A stretch of 64,000 bases of DNA, from assembly GCA_030549335.1 (NCBI GenBank), contig CM060195.1, positions 9,825,501 to 9,889,500 on the forward strand, in the 5' to 3' direction. The notes beneath the pieces were generated by a model. It did no database searches. It saw only the letters and a list, made by a program, of their open reading frames with translations, and had not been told where the DNA came from. The translations under genes were made by a program, and so were the position numbers. The DNA comes from Pontederia crassipes (lineage: Eukaryota > Streptophyta > Magnoliopsida > Commelinales > Pontederiaceae). This document shows positions 22,971 through 34,423 of the stretch, piece after piece (position 1 is the stretch's first letter; every line of letters starts with the position of its first letter).

Positions 22971-23205
22971 GATGTTTATTTGGGATGCTTTACAAGATTT
23001 GACATTGATCATTCTTATGATTTGCACTTTAATATCAGTAGTTGTTGGACTTCTATCTGAAGATTGGACAAAGGGTGCATACGATGGTTTAAGAATCTTA
23101 CTTAGCATATTCGTGGCCATCATAGTTACACCAACCAGTGTCTCATTGTAGTTTAGAGACTTTATATAAGGAAAAGAAAAAGATCTTGATCCATGTGATC
23201 AGATA
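22971..23205 (+). pseudogene. ACA-type calcium-transporting ATPase pseudogene, 3' piece
   Basis: It continues the frame of 9629-9796. Codons read FIWDALQDLTLIILMIC, the first membrane helix with the family WDALQDLTLIIL signature. They then read a loop (SEDWTKGAYDGL) and the second helix to about 23145. Past a Gln-to-stop (TAG near 23149) and a frameshift, FRD and EKKKILIHVIR are recognisable, matching the start of the actuator region. Similarity fades by about 23205. With the 5' piece it covers only a small N-terminal part of a protein that is normally about 1000 residues. No phosphorylation site, nucleotide-binding domain or later helices are in the window. Confidence 0.82.
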
Positions 23206-23249
23206 TCTTATAACATCTTAGATCTCAATAGTATTTGAAAGAATCGTAT

Positions 23250-24682
23250 CAACATTATCACATTGGCTAGCTAGGCCACATCATTGGGAACACACACATC
23301 ATAATAGTGAGGGACTTTATTCCAAGTAATACTTATGATGGACTTTATTCCAATGAACACACTTTTTGATGATGGGCTTTGTTCACTGAGAAGCACATAC
23401 ACCAATGCACGACTTTACTTCGCGGGCTTAGATCCCCTTAAGTACATGCATAGGTGCAGGACTTACCTTCTCATCATTGATTAGTGAAAAGGACATTTTT
23501 CAACTTTAAGTGCATTATGTTTTGCAATACATCAATCATTCATTCTTCATCTTTTAGCCTAATTATGATCGAGCATATCTAAACGTGTGTCTACGTGATC
23601 ATCAATACATCATCCAATATTTCATGAATAACATCATATATAGAATGTATGAAAAGTCATAAAGCATTATACATCGACAAATAAATGTGTTTAGAATGTA
23701 TACAAACATTTAAACAAAATGCATAATATTAACCTAACAATTGTTGACATAAATAATAATATGTCAAATTTCCTTATTTGACAATTCTAACCATCATTAA
23801 TAAAATAATTATAGCTTAATAAATAGACGTTCATTTTGATTGATTACAATTTTCATGCAAGGAATCACATATAAAATTCATGGATTTTATCCTTTTAGCA
23901 TTTAATCCCAGAGATTCATACAACTAATGAGATCCATTATTTATATAGTATTCTCGCAGTAGACACTAAAATATTAATAATTTAATCTATTCTTGTATTT
24001 TTAGATGATTTCAATTGTCACATACAAACTCTTAACTTGTGCAAAAATTTCAAACCTTAATTCAATATTTCTAAATTAAGATTGATTTTACAAATTCATC
24101 TTGTTGTTACTTGATACAACATGATAGTAGTCCAATTTTTGGATCACAACTATTTTTATACATCTTCAAATCTTATGAAATAAATTTTTGCAAAAACTAG
24201 ACCTCTAGGCTTTCCATAAATATATTATTTGTAATTTTTGGATAAGTAAAACCTACTTAAATAATTATTAAAAGAAACGATAAATTTAAGAGATTATGCA
24301 ATATAAATCATGAAGCCTTCATTCATGCAACCCTCATTTATGCAACCCTTAATCAAAATCCCTATCAAGAACAAGGTATGTTTGAAACTCTTAATCCAAA
24401 AAAAAATCATTGAGAGGGGACAAAGGGATTTGGATCTCCTTTACATACGTATGATCTTGTTCTTTCTCAACATTATTAATCCCCTTTCCCTTATCCATGT
24501 CCTCTTCTTCTTCCTCGTTCTCCTCTTTTTTCCTCATATATGTTTGCAATCGTCATGTGAGAGAAATAAGAAAAGAGAGGAGAGAGAGGGTTTGGGGTCT
24601 TTTTATAGAGTCTAGCCTAGGGTTTCTTAGGGTTTCCTCCAAATAACTTAAATACCCCTATTTAAAAATTGGGGTTGTTACA
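23250..24682 (-). repeat. chromovirus LTR (minus strand, left end approximate)
   Basis: TGTAACAACCCC is at the minus-strand start beside the purine tract. It contains short repeated phrases such as GGACTTTATTCCAA (about 23310-23360). No gene was seen; the 24310-24615 ORF is LTR sequence. Confidence 0.55.
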
Positions 24683-24700
24683 TCCTTCCCCCTTAAAAGA
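24683..24700 (-). promoter_or_regulatory. polypurine tract of minus-strand chromovirus
   Basis: On the minus strand TCTTTTAAGGGGGAAGGA directly precedes the LTR start. Confidence 0.68.
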
Positions 24701-24929
24701 AATTCATCATTGAATTACTATCTTACTTATGCACTCAAATACTTTTTCTTCATTATCTTTTACATTAATCAACTTATGACTTAAGATACTAATGCATAAA
24801 AAACATCTATACGTGTATAACAATTAATGTAATCATCAACACCTAAATGTTTACCTTTCTCATTCATGTTCTGAGTCCCATCAACCTCCATGCTATGGAC
24901 TCTACCTATAGCTCTCTTTGGCCTTTGCC

Positions 24930-25060
24930 TTTGTCCTTGTGATCATCATGTCTTTCTAGACAGTCTCTAATGTAATGCCCCATCTTGCCACATCGAAGGC
25001 ATGCTCTGATTTCATGTGACATTCTTCTTCTGAGACCTACAACAGTGTATGTCCTTGTCC
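24930..25060 (-). pseudogene. gag: gag zinc-knuckle fragment of chromovirus
   Basis: The minus strand codes ACLRCGKMGHYIRDC, a full CX2CX4HX4C knuckle (25001-24960), the RNA-binding motif of gag. It is flanked by Arg/His-rich residues typical of the end of gag. Only this fragment survives. Confidence 0.72.
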
Positions 25061-25235
25061 ACCTCCCTTTCTTTTATAAGGTTTAGACCCGCAAAAGAAG
25101 TGAAGCAAATGTTGAAATGATAGACCCAAAGAAGAAGTGAAGCAAAACATCCCTATATCTCATTTCAAAAGTTGAACACCCACTCAACCCACTCCTTTGC
25201 TTGGATGATTCATCACTAAGGACAATGCTAATGAC

Positions 25236-25249
25236 AAGCTTGGGGGAGG
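25236..25249 (+). promoter_or_regulatory. upstream polypurine tract, A
   Basis: AAGCTTGGGGGAGG in the conserved position. Confidence 0.62.
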
Positions 25250-25706
25250 TTCCTGATACTTTTCTAAACTCTATTACCATGCTTTAATTTAATTCTAAAG
25301 TTAATATCATATCTATAACCAGGTTATCACTATTATCACTGTAGTTCAACTCCCCTCATGATATCTATATATTATTAAGTAGAAATGCTTTAGTACAACA
25401 GCTAGTACACTCCACATCAAATAGTCATTAATTTGATTATTAATCTTTTTGTGTCAATCAGCTCAATTTTAGATGCATTTGTGGGTAAGACTAGCTAACA
25501 CTCATGGGTTGGTCAGAAAATAGAAGAAGTCTAGAATGGAATTAAGACTTTTGCAACTATGTTAAATAGGAAAACTTGATTCTTTCGATAAAGGAATCTA
25601 AACTTTACTTGAGTTTGAACTATTGCTCACTTCATGAACAAGAAAAGAAAAAAAATGAAGGAAACAAGGAAAAGAAAAGTTGCATTTTGCATTTGCATAC
25701 ATGCAT

Positions 25707-25842
25707 GAATAAAAAGAGTTAAATCCAAAAAGAAAGCTCTCCTGAATAAAGCTAAGATTTTTATCCTATTAACCAACATGAATATAAATCAGGTTACAAA
25801 CCTTATAATCATGAATAAAAGTTAGATTTATCATATTTAAGC
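25707..25842 (+). other. GAATAAA-hairpin array, A (partly decayed)
   Basis: Same four-unit layout as F. The CAGGT/ACCTT unit is still paired, the fourth is degraded, and one motif has become GAATATA. Confidence 0.6.
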
Positions 25843-26012
25843 AATACTAAAATCTATTCATCAAGAGATTGATAGTTCAACTTTTTTTGTAAAGCTGAAA
25901 ATTCCTAAAACTCAAATTAGTTATTGTTAATACTTCTTTCATGGCTTAAATTTTCTTTAGCCTCTGTGATTCCTCAGCTAGAAATTGGGAATTGGAAATA
26001 ATGGCAAGGATT

Positions 26013-27367
26013 CACTACAAGGAAATGGGTCTTTAACGACCAACTATTAATGTCGAGATAAAAAATGGTCATTAAAAATAGTCAATAGTGGCAAGAAAAA
26101 AGTATGGACATTATTAAAAACATTATTAGCGAAAGAGAAAAATGCTCATCTCAAAAAAGTAAATTCCGGTAATTAAAAGTAATTATTAATGACCATTAAA
26201 TTTTATCATCATTAATTATTTATAAATTAAGATCAAGTAGGCATGCAATTAATATTTTATTTGACGGGAACTAAACATTTTCCTCCACTAATTTCTCAGG
26301 CAACATCAATTTTAAAAAATAAATTAGTTTATGCATTTAGTTAAATTAATTACATGTGATAAAATCCAATAGAAAGAAAAAAAGTTACAAAATCTAATAG
26401 AATTTCTCCCAAAATTTTTATAAAATTGAATATAAAACCCCAAATTATTAGTGTTTTATAAATTTAAATGTCATAAAATGAGGGGGAAAAGTAAAAAAAT
26501 GTATATAAAATAGTAGGAAAATGAATTATTAATAAAAATTACAATAGAAAGTTATTAAATAAGTAGAACAAAAGAAACAAATGTACAAGTGAATAGTCCC
26601 ACATTGAAGATACTAAGAAAGTGAAAAGAACACATCCTCTATAAAATGGGCCTCAGAAGTAGGCAATGGGCCAACACAAATTTTGATTTAAAATAAAATT
26701 TTTAACATAACCAGTTCACTCAGACCGATTTTGACCGGTTCTATTCGGTTTTGGCCACTTCTATCTAGTTTTGACCGGTTTGAAATGGTTCAAAATGGTC
26801 CAATCTTCACTTTGGTTTTAGAGGTGATTCAGGATCGTTTTAGTGACTGGTTGATGGTCCGATCAGTCGGACCGACCGGTCCGGTCCAATCGTGACAACA
26901 TTGGTTTTAATGATCGGATTATTTATGGTCGTTGATGACTAATAACGACGGGATTACTAGTCGTTGAAGATTATCAGTGATAGATATTTCTAGCCATTAA
27001 TGTATTTGACGACCAACTAAATGGTCCTTATATAGTTTTAACGACCGGATTAATTGTGGTCGTTGATGACTTTTAACGACGGGGTTACTAGCCATTGAAG
27101 ATTATCAATGACAAAGATATCTCTAGCCATTAATGTATTCAATGACCAACTAAATGGTCCTTATATAGTTTTAACGACCGGATTATTTCTGGTCGTTGAT
27201 GACTTTTAAAGGCCGATACCTTTAAGCCGTCGTTATTGACTTTTAACGACAACATCTATAACAATGGGTGATGACGTGAAATGCTGGTCGCTAATGACCA
27301 ATAACGACCGAAATTTAAATATTAACGACCAGATTTCTCTTCTATAATGATGTGTTTTCTTGTAGTG
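26013..27367 (+). mobile_element. CACTA (En/Spm-type) DNA transposon, non-autonomous
   Basis: The ends are CACTACAAGGAAA and, inverted, TTTTCTTGTAGTG, the CACTA-family terminal inverted repeat. The 3-bp target duplication ATT (26010-26012 and 27368-27370) is perfect. At about 1.36 kb with no transposase ORF, it would need a transposase supplied elsewhere. Subterminal repeats of TAACGACC/GGTCGTTA type are abundant near both ends, as expected for transposase-binding sites. The middle carries repeats of TTTTGACCGGTT (26725-26890). Strand is nominal. Confidence 0.92.
26890..27340 (+). repeat. subterminal repeats of the CACTA element
   Basis: Repeats of TTTTAACGACCGGATTA.TT..TGGTCGTTGATGACT are spaced about 120-130 bp apart. 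Shorter inverted AACGACC/GGTCGTT copies lie near both ends. Confidence 0.75.
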
Positions 27368-27506
27368 ATTGTTACCGAAGTGAAAAGCTCATTTGATTCT
27401 AATCAGCTGAATCTGAATTAGCTGAATATGAATTAATTTGTGAACATATTGATTCAATCCTTGTTCTTAATACCTGAATATTTTGCTTGAGGACAAGCAA
27501 AAGACT

Positions 27507-27520
27507 AAGCTTGGGGGAGT
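27507..27520 (+). promoter_or_regulatory. 3' polypurine tract before LTR B
   Basis: AAGCTTGGGGGAGT directly before TTGATCACTAGC. Confidence 0.8.
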
Positions 27521-28942
27521 TTGATCACTAGCTGATCATATTAAATCTTATTTGTCTAATTTTTATTTGAAGAACTATTGTTTGCTATTCTTACTAATTG
27601 AACCTCCAAATCAAGCATAAAAGACAAACATTCTTGCTGGAAAGGAAGGGAGGGACAACAAAAACTGCAAGCTGCCAAAAGCAATGAGAAAGGAATATTT
27701 ATAAAAGAAGAGGGGTCCAGAGGTCAGCTGTCAAAAATCAGAAGGAATAAAATCTTCTAATGGGGATCAAATGGTGATGACATGCCATATAAAAGAGCGC
27801 ATTTCAGCCATTCTCTATGTTTTGCACCTTGGAGTAGAAGGAAAAAGAAGAAACAACTAGAAGGATACTTCAAGCGAATTCTTCTACTTATTGTTTTAGA
27901 ATATTTTTTATTCCGTTCCTCTTCTATTTTGTATTGATTTCAACATCTATGAGGAGCTATATCTTAGCTCTCTTAGGATATGGTAGTAGTCTAATTTTTG
28001 TTATGGATGGATGATAGAACAAAACTTTTGTCAGTGGTATTAGTGCATTTCTGAATGTTTTGGAATCTAATCTTGTTGATGTGAATTCTATTTTGTAATG
28101 ATAAATGAGAAGTTGATTTTAGATTCTTTTTTACTCAGGAATGAGTTAAGAACATTGATACTATTTTCTGATTCCAATCTATCATTGTGAGGTTTGATGC
28201 ATCCATTTAGCTTTTGTTAATGTGAATCTCATATTGAAATGGCAGCCGAGAGGTTGATTTTAAATTTCGTTTATGTTTAGAGATAAACCAAGAACATTGG
28301 CATTAGTGTTTGGATCTGATTGTGTTTTGTGCAGTGGGCTGAATTGTTTATCTCATCTTTGTAATTACTGCTATTTGTGATTTCTAACTTTACTTGTTAT
28401 TCTTATATCTAAAAGGAATGTTAACATACAAGTAGATGTTACAAAGTTCCATGATAATCTAATATCAGTTGAAACCCTTTTTAAATCAACCTAACTAACA
28501 TTCATATGAAAGTATGATATTTAGTTCTAATTTTAATGTATTGTAAGAGCAATTTTTACAAATTGAATCTGGTATCGTTATTACTATTCAGATGTTCTAA
28601 TTTATCCATAGTAGATTATTAGATGAACCCCCATTCCTAAGAGCATATATCATTAATTATTAATCCACTTTAGAGCTTTCAGCTAAGTAAGTTTTCATTT
28701 TATATCAATCACTTCAAAACGTCAAAAAGAGTGAACTTAGTCATAGTTTGATTCTATCTTTATCTTTTCGCTTTTACTTAGTTATTATTTCAACCATTTT
28801 AGTCTAGGATTAATTTATATTAGTTAGTTAATCTTTAGATCTCAAATCACTATGGATATGATATTCGAGACTACTACTCCGATCTGTGTACTTGCAGTTC
28901 AGTGTAGTGAGGAGTGCATAGTATACATCTAGACCTTAGTCT

Positions 28943-30118
28943 TGTAGGATCACAAAGCACCAAGAGGGGGGGGGGTGAATTGGTGTTTAACCGAAAATAT
29001 CAATTTTACGAAAATCATCGCGGAAGCTTAAAATTGATTCGTTAATATTTAAACCAACACAAAAGCGATTATATCACATGCATAATAAGGTAGGAAGGAG
29101 AGAGAGAAAGACAAACACAAGGTGCATGGTGGTTTGTTGATGAGGTTCGGCCACACCTTAGCCTATGTCCCCGCTCCGACTTCTCGACCTCGAGACCATC
29201 AAAGATTCCACTAACTCTCTTCCTTCATTCCAAATGGGGCAAGGAAGAAACCCTTTACAACTCTTGCCTTTTCTCCTTTTCAAGAGGTAAGCCACACCTC
29301 TTTCACTTGTAGGCTTTGACTTGTCTTTTCTTCGCTCAAGAGGTAAGACACAATCTCTTTTCACTCAGGAGCTAAACAACTATTACAATATCACAAGAAC
29401 ACTTAACAATCTCTCTTTTACAATTTGGAACCACACACAAGAGTAAGAGAGAAAGAATTGAAGGATTGGCAACTTGAAGCTCAAATGGACTTCTCAAATG
29501 TTTTTCCCACTTTTTCTTAAAAGTCTTGATCATTCCTACACCTTTGGGTCCTCTTTTATAGCGTTCTTAACTCCATTTAGCCGTTAGGATTTGTTTCCTA
29601 ATTTTGACGTCAAAATATGACCGTTATAGTGCATTTTGTGCGCTGACTAGTCGACTGCCCTGCACTATTTTAAGCATAACCTTTTGCACAGTTATTCAAA
29701 TGATATGATTTTTTATTCTATGGAACGATAACAGAAATATCTACAACTTTGGTATTCATCATTCATCCAAAACAGAATGAGATCATAGTCAACAATTGAT
29801 TCAAAATTTAGTATACAAAATTGTCCATTTCAAATAAAACATTTTAGACCTTTACTATTTTATACTTAACTTTTCATACTAACATCCAAATGAGATGATA
29901 TTTGATTCTCTACAAAGGTAAGATAATTATCTATAACTTTTATATTCATCATTAATATAAATTTCATGGGAACATAAACAAATATTAATCGAAAGTTTAA
30001 TGCATGAAGCAACTCATTTCTATTTAAACTTTTTCGACATTTTAAATATAACTCTAATTTTTCGAGGTTTGTATCATTAAAACATAATTATATAAGGCAT
30101 AAAAACTTTACTCCAACA
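28943..30118 (-). repeat. 3' LTR of copia element I
   Basis: 1,176 bp, near-identical to 32013-33176. The C-run (G-run on plus) is longer here than in its partner. A TATA-like CTATAAAAGAG lies on the minus strand at 29551-29561. Confidence 0.93.
29551..29561 (-). promoter_or_regulatory. TATA box, 3' LTR of copia I
   Basis: CTATAAAAGAG on the minus strand. The equivalent in the 5' LTR is at 32589-32599. Confidence 0.55.
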
Positions 30119-31595
30119 ATCTCTCCCTTTTTGATGAATACAAACCGAGAAATATGAAATGTATATGAGTTGGGAAGTAAAAAATATTAAAGTCAATTTT
30201 ACTCCCCCTAAAACTAAGCTTTCCTTACAATTATGAATATGCATACAAGTCTTAATTGTAAGGCACTTTTCGTATAGAGTTATACTCACGAGGTCCATGC
30301 AATAAATCAAGGGTTATATCTATTTCTCCTATATAATTTCTCTTATGTTTTTATCATATTTCGCATATATATATCTCCCCCTTTCGTTTCATCAAAAAGT
30401 AGTTTGCACATGAAGCATATAAGAGACAATATTAGATACAATATGTAACTCCCCCTTAATCATGTCATCTTCCTGAATTTTTTTTTGTTCTCCTCCTTTT
30501 GTCATATAAGATATAATATGTAAAGTGTCATAAGAGAGATGAAGATAATTTTTTTTTGTTCTCCTCCTATAGGAATTGTTTCATGTATAGTATATGTGAT
30601 AGGTAAAAATAACTTCCCTAAGGTCTTGACTAATTTATATTAGCAAAACATAAAATTAAATGAATAATACGCCTAAAAAAATTATACAAGAATCAAAACA
30701 TTGCATAAAACTTTGAGACATCAATGATATATCAAATTTAAATTAAATAATATCAAGTACCCAAAGATTTGACAATAAGGGTAACAGGTGAATGGTGGAA
30801 TGATATTTTGAACTTTTGAACAAGCTCACCCTATCATTATGATAAATTTTCATCCTCTTTCTATCTTTCTTTAGTTCTTTATATGTTATGAATGAAAAGT
30901 CAAAGCTTGGTTTTCATAACATGGAGATTTTAAGCCTAAAGCATAAGGGTCATGCCAATATATGATAAAATAGTTTTGTAAATCATGAGAATGTAGATTC
31001 ATGCACATGTAAGTCAAATAATTAATATATTTAATGATATGACATAAACATCTCAAATGTTATATAAATTTTCATTTGTGCAAGAGAGATATCATTTGAG
31101 CATCATTCCAAATTTGATGGTCAAATGTCATACGATATAGGAATACTCAAATGATAACAAGTTATGACCACATAAATTTATGCATATTAATCTTTTAGCA
31201 CAAGATTCCATATGGAAAGACAACTACAAATGTAACATATGAAAAAAAAATATTTTTCAAAATTTGATTAAAATTTCAAAACTTTGTTTTTTTTCAATTG
31301 CAAACTCACAAAGCATCGAATGTGATTAGTAGTAAAGTCCAAATAAATAGCATAGACATTTCCAAAGATTAAAATATTAAGATATGTTCAAAATAGACTT
31401 TTGAACAATCATAACTTTATACACAAATTATGATAACTAGTAGACAAATATAAAGCACAAATAATTGTGACACATAAATATATCCAAATTTTCATTTCTA
31501 TGTTCAAAATAATATGTTTACCATAAAATTTATGTTTACACTCCTTCAAATCCATTCTTCCTTTCCTTTTTTTTCTTTTTGTCACAAGATAATAA
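30119..31595 (-). other. non-coding internal region of copia I with purine tracts
   Basis: Read on the minus strand it ends in the polypurine tract AAAAAGGGAGAGATT (30119-30134). It has further AGGGGGAG tracts near 30205, 30375 and 30450, as in the first copia element. AT-rich, with no recognisable pol. ORFs at 30077-30310 and 31409-31633 have no family features. Confidence 0.68.
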
Positions 31596-31907
31596 TCAAA
31601 GTTGGTGACAAAAAATGAAACTAAAATTGACATAAGAATCTAAAGAGAAATAAAAGGCATTTTTGGCATTGTAGTCAAGTTTTTCAATCGACATTTGAAA
31701 ATCATCATATTCAAAGAAAGAAAGATCAATGGAAACACCATTTAAAATCTTTTTTGGCTTTTCAAAACCATTTTCTATAACTTTCCACATATCAAAATTA
31801 ATGGAACATAAATATACCTTCATTCTAATTTTCCAAGAAGTAAAAGAATAGTCTTTAAAACTCTGTGGGTAAAAAATGGAAGATCCTTCTCCAAAAAATG
31901 GTGCCAT
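31596..31907 (-). pseudogene. gag: copia gag N-terminal fragment, element I
   Basis: A 103-residue ORF starting MAPFFGEGSSIFYPQSFKDY and containing SWKIRMKVYL and WKVIENGFEKP. This is the usual start of copia gag (DUF4219/UBN2 type: a Trp-Lys-Met segment, then W-V-I-G-P). Normal gag continues several hundred residues. Here a stop follows at about residue 103, and neither the rest of UBN2 nor a zinc knuckle is found. The ATG lies about 100 bp from the primer site, a sensible leader length. Confidence 0.72.
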
Positions 31908-31997
31908 GCTCTAAAGATGGTTAAATCTTAAAATAATACGATCAAGTCTTGAAACAATTAAATCTTAAGATGATTTGATCTTAAAACAAGAGCAACC

Positions 31998-32010
31998 CGC
32001 TCTGATACCA
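31998..32010 (-). promoter_or_regulatory. primer-binding site of copia I, initiator-Met tRNA
   Basis: The minus strand reads TGGTATCAGAGCG, two bases after the 5' LTR end. It matches the standard plant initiator-Met primer site. Confidence 0.88.
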
Positions 32011-32012
32011 AT

Positions 32013-33176
32013 TGTAGGATCACAAGGCACCAAGAGGGGGTGAATTGGTGTTTAACCGAAAATATCAATTTTACGAAAATCATCGCGGAAGCTTAAAATC
32101 GATTCGTTAATATTTAAACCAACACAAAAGCGATTATATCACATGCATAATAAGGTAGGAAGGAGAGAGAGAAAGACAAACACAAGGTGCACGGTGGTTT
32201 GTTGACGAGGTTCGGCCACACCTTGGCCTACGTCCCCGCTCCGACTTCTTGACCTCGAGACCGTCGGAGATTCCACTAACTCTCTTCCTTCGTTCCAAAT
32301 GGGGCAACGAAGAAACCCTTTACAACCCTTGCCTTTTCTCCTTTTCAAGAGGTAAGGCACACCTCTTTAACTTGTAGGCTTTGACTCGTCTTTTCTTCGC
32401 TCAAGAGGTAAGACACAACCTCTTTTCACTCAGGAGCTAAACAACTATTACAATATCACAAGAACACTTAACAATTGCTCTTTTACAATTTGGAACCACA
32501 CAAAAGAGTAAGAGAGAAAAGGCAAGAGTTCTCAAATGTTCTTCCCACTTTTTCTTAGAAGTCTTGATCGTTCCTACACCTTTGGGTCCTCTTTTATAGC
32601 CTTCTTAACTCCATTTAGCTGTTAGGATTTGTTTCCTAATTTTGACGTCAAAATATGACCGTTATTGTGCATTCTGTGCGCTGACTGGTCGACTGCCCTC
32701 CACTATTTTAGTGCCCTCCACTATTTTAGGCATAACTTTTTTGCACGGTTATTCAAATGATATAATTTTTTATTCTCTGGAACGATAACAGAAATATCTA
32801 CAACTTTGGTATTCATTATTCATCCAAAACAGAATGAGATCATAGTCAACAATTGATTCAAAGTTTAGTATACAAAATTGTCCATTTCAAATAAAATATT
32901 TTAGACCTTTACTATTTTATACTTAACTTTTCATACTAACATCCAAATGAGATGATATTTGATTCTCTACAAAGATAAGATAATTATCTATAACTTTTAT
33001 ATTCACCCATTAATATAAATTTCGTGAGAACATAAACAAATATTAATCGAAAGTTTAATGCATGAAGCAACTCATTTCTATTTAAACTTTTATGGCATTT
33101 TAAATATAACTCTAATTTTTCGAGGTTTGTATCATCAAAACATAATTATATAAGGCATAAAAACTTTGCTCCAACA
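32013..33176 (-). repeat. 5' LTR of copia element I
   Basis: 1,164 bp, the pair of 28943-30118. Differences include scattered substitutions, a small local duplication of TGCCCTCCACTATTTTA (about 32693-32727), and a deletion near 32520. Confidence 0.93.
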
Positions 33177-33250
33177 AGTCTTTTGCATTTTGTACTTAGA
33201 GTCAAATAAATCAGTCAGTAATTTACACTCCCACTAAATTCACATCATGT

Positions 33251-33325
33251 TTTTGACGTCATTACTGGGGATATGTGGTTAGATTAGTTTAGATTAGTTT
33301 TGACGTCATTGCTGGGAATCTATGG
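33251..33325 (+). promoter_or_regulatory. decayed and duplicated tRNA-Asp-type primer site, element B
   Basis: TTTTGACGTCATTACTGGGG at 33251-33270 and TTTTGACGTCATTGCTGGGA at 33298-33317 both derive from the Athila primer site (GGCGCC changed to GACGTC). The spacer repeats TTAGATTAGTTTAGATTAG. Confidence 0.7.
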
Positions 33326-34418
33326 CTAATCCAGTTGATGGAGTCATTGTACCTGTTACTGCATTTTAGTTAAATCCAACTCTAGTCACCATGATTAGAC
33401 AACATCAATTTTCAGGATTAGGCACTATAGATCTAGCCTTGCATGTGGATAATGTCAAGGAGATATGAAGTACAATTTATTTTTATAACACTCCTATGAA
33501 TGTTGTCTACATGAGATTGTTTCCATTTTCACTCAAGGATAGAGCTAAAATCTAGTACAAGTCTCTCATTCCCGAAGAAATTGCAACTTAGGATTCAATT
33601 GTGCAACTATTTCTTGCCGAATTTTTTCCTCCTAGCGAATCTAACAAGTATAAAATTCAAATTGCTAGATTCTATTAATTGGACCAAGATAACATCTATG
33701 ATGCTTGGCAAAGACTTCAAAGTTTGTTGAGGACATGTCCACATCATGGATTTGAGAAATGATAATTGGTGAACTACTTTCGCAAAGGACTGAATTATCC
33801 TTCTAAAGTAGGTTTGGACACTGCTGTTGGTAGATTTTTTGCTTTCAAGAACATTGATGAGGCATATCAACTGATAGAAAACATTGCCAAGAAACATCAT
33901 GATAGAGCAAGAATACCACAATTTGATGGTTAAGTTAAAAATAAGGGGAATATTTCTTCCCAAATTGAGGAAGCTCTACAAAAAGTTTTGGAGAAGCTTA
34001 ACCTATCACACAAGTTGAACAAGATAACCACAACTAAAAATAGATGTGATGTTTGTGGAAACCAAGGGCATGTAACAAAAAGTTGCAACTTAATTATGCA
34101 ACAATATGAGCAAACTATTGATCAAATCAATGCAATGGTAAATTATGCTCTGAAACCTCCTCTTGAGTATAACATTTTTGAGAATGGAAATCATCCTTAT
34201 TTTGCATACAAGGCAAATCATTATTAAGCCCCACCAATTCAGAATTCCAATTGGTAATTCAAGATTATGCCCAAGAATCAACCACTTCCATATAATCAAC
34301 CAAATGTCCAACTGCAAAGGCCACCATATGAACAACCAACACAAGCTCCATAGATATCTAAAAGATGGAATAGCTGGAAGCATTGTTGAAGAAGCAAGAG
34401 AAGGATGATGAAGCTATA
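33322..34418 (+). pseudogene. gag: Athila B gag, many stops (part 1)
   Basis: It reads as Athila gag by comparison with C and D, from ANPVDG through NPTLVTMIRQHQFSGLGT, MNVVYMRLFPFSLKDRAK, CPHHGFEK, the CCHC knuckle CDVCGNQGHVTKSC (about 34049-34090) and the Pro/Gln-rich tail. At least three Trp codons have become TAG or TGA (near 33554, 33590, 33760), and several Gln codons have become TAA. The N-terminal MQD.. block is missing. It is interrupted at 34419-34423 by element H and resumes at 38843. Confidence 0.82.
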
Positions 34419-34423
34419 CAAAG

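Larger units (their letters stand above)
23206..25082 (-). mobile_element. minus-strand chromovirus remnant with gag knuckle next to 3' LTR
   Basis: On the minus strand: a CCHC knuckle of gag (25001-24960), about 280 bp of non-coding sequence, a polypurine tract, then an LTR starting TGTAACAACCCC at 24682 and extending leftward. Protease to integrase are absent, so a large internal deletion joins gag to the 3' end. The left LTR boundary (between 23206 and about 23300) and the right boundary (about 25082) were not resolved. Confidence 0.65.
25083..27521 (+). mobile_element. Athila element A: 3' internal region only
   Basis: It matches the region between the end of pol and the 3' LTR in F, C and D: upstream polypurine tract (25236-25249), TTATCAC cluster (about 25325), GAATAAA-hairpin array (25707-25842), and 3' polypurine tract (27507-27520) before LTR B. 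The CACTA insertion at 26013-27367 interrupts it. No coding sequence remains. It is joined on the left to the chromovirus remnant. Confidence 0.78.
28943..33176 (-). mobile_element. SIRE/Maximus-like copia element I, minus strand, pol-less
   Basis: Both LTRs (28943-30118 and 32013-33176) and a perfect target duplication AGTCT (28938-28942 and 33177-33181) are present. The internal part is 1,894 bp. It has an initiator-Met primer site beside the right LTR, a gag N-terminal ORF, and a polypurine tract beside the left LTR, with no pol. It inserted into LTR B. Confidence 0.94.
27522..33247 (+). repeat. Athila LTR B, interrupted by SIRE-like copy I
   Basis: It starts TGATCACTAGCTGATC and ends AAATTCACATCA. 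LTR sequence is 27522-28942 and 33182-33247 (about 1.49 kb). It is preceded by a polypurine tract and followed by a primer site, so it serves both as 3' LTR of A and 5' LTR of B. TATA is at 27787-27794 and the leader box near 27950. It lacks the GATAACTT array of F, D, E and G. Confidence 0.85.

Noticed and set aside
24613..24645. CCTAGGGTTTCTTAGGGTTTCC, telomere-like TTAGGG phrases
   Set aside because: Only two short phrases within an LTR leader; no TTTAGGG tandem array.
31409..31633. 74-codon minus-strand ORF downstream of copia gag
   Set aside because: No copia domain; sits in the non-coding internal region and is not matched in the first copia element.
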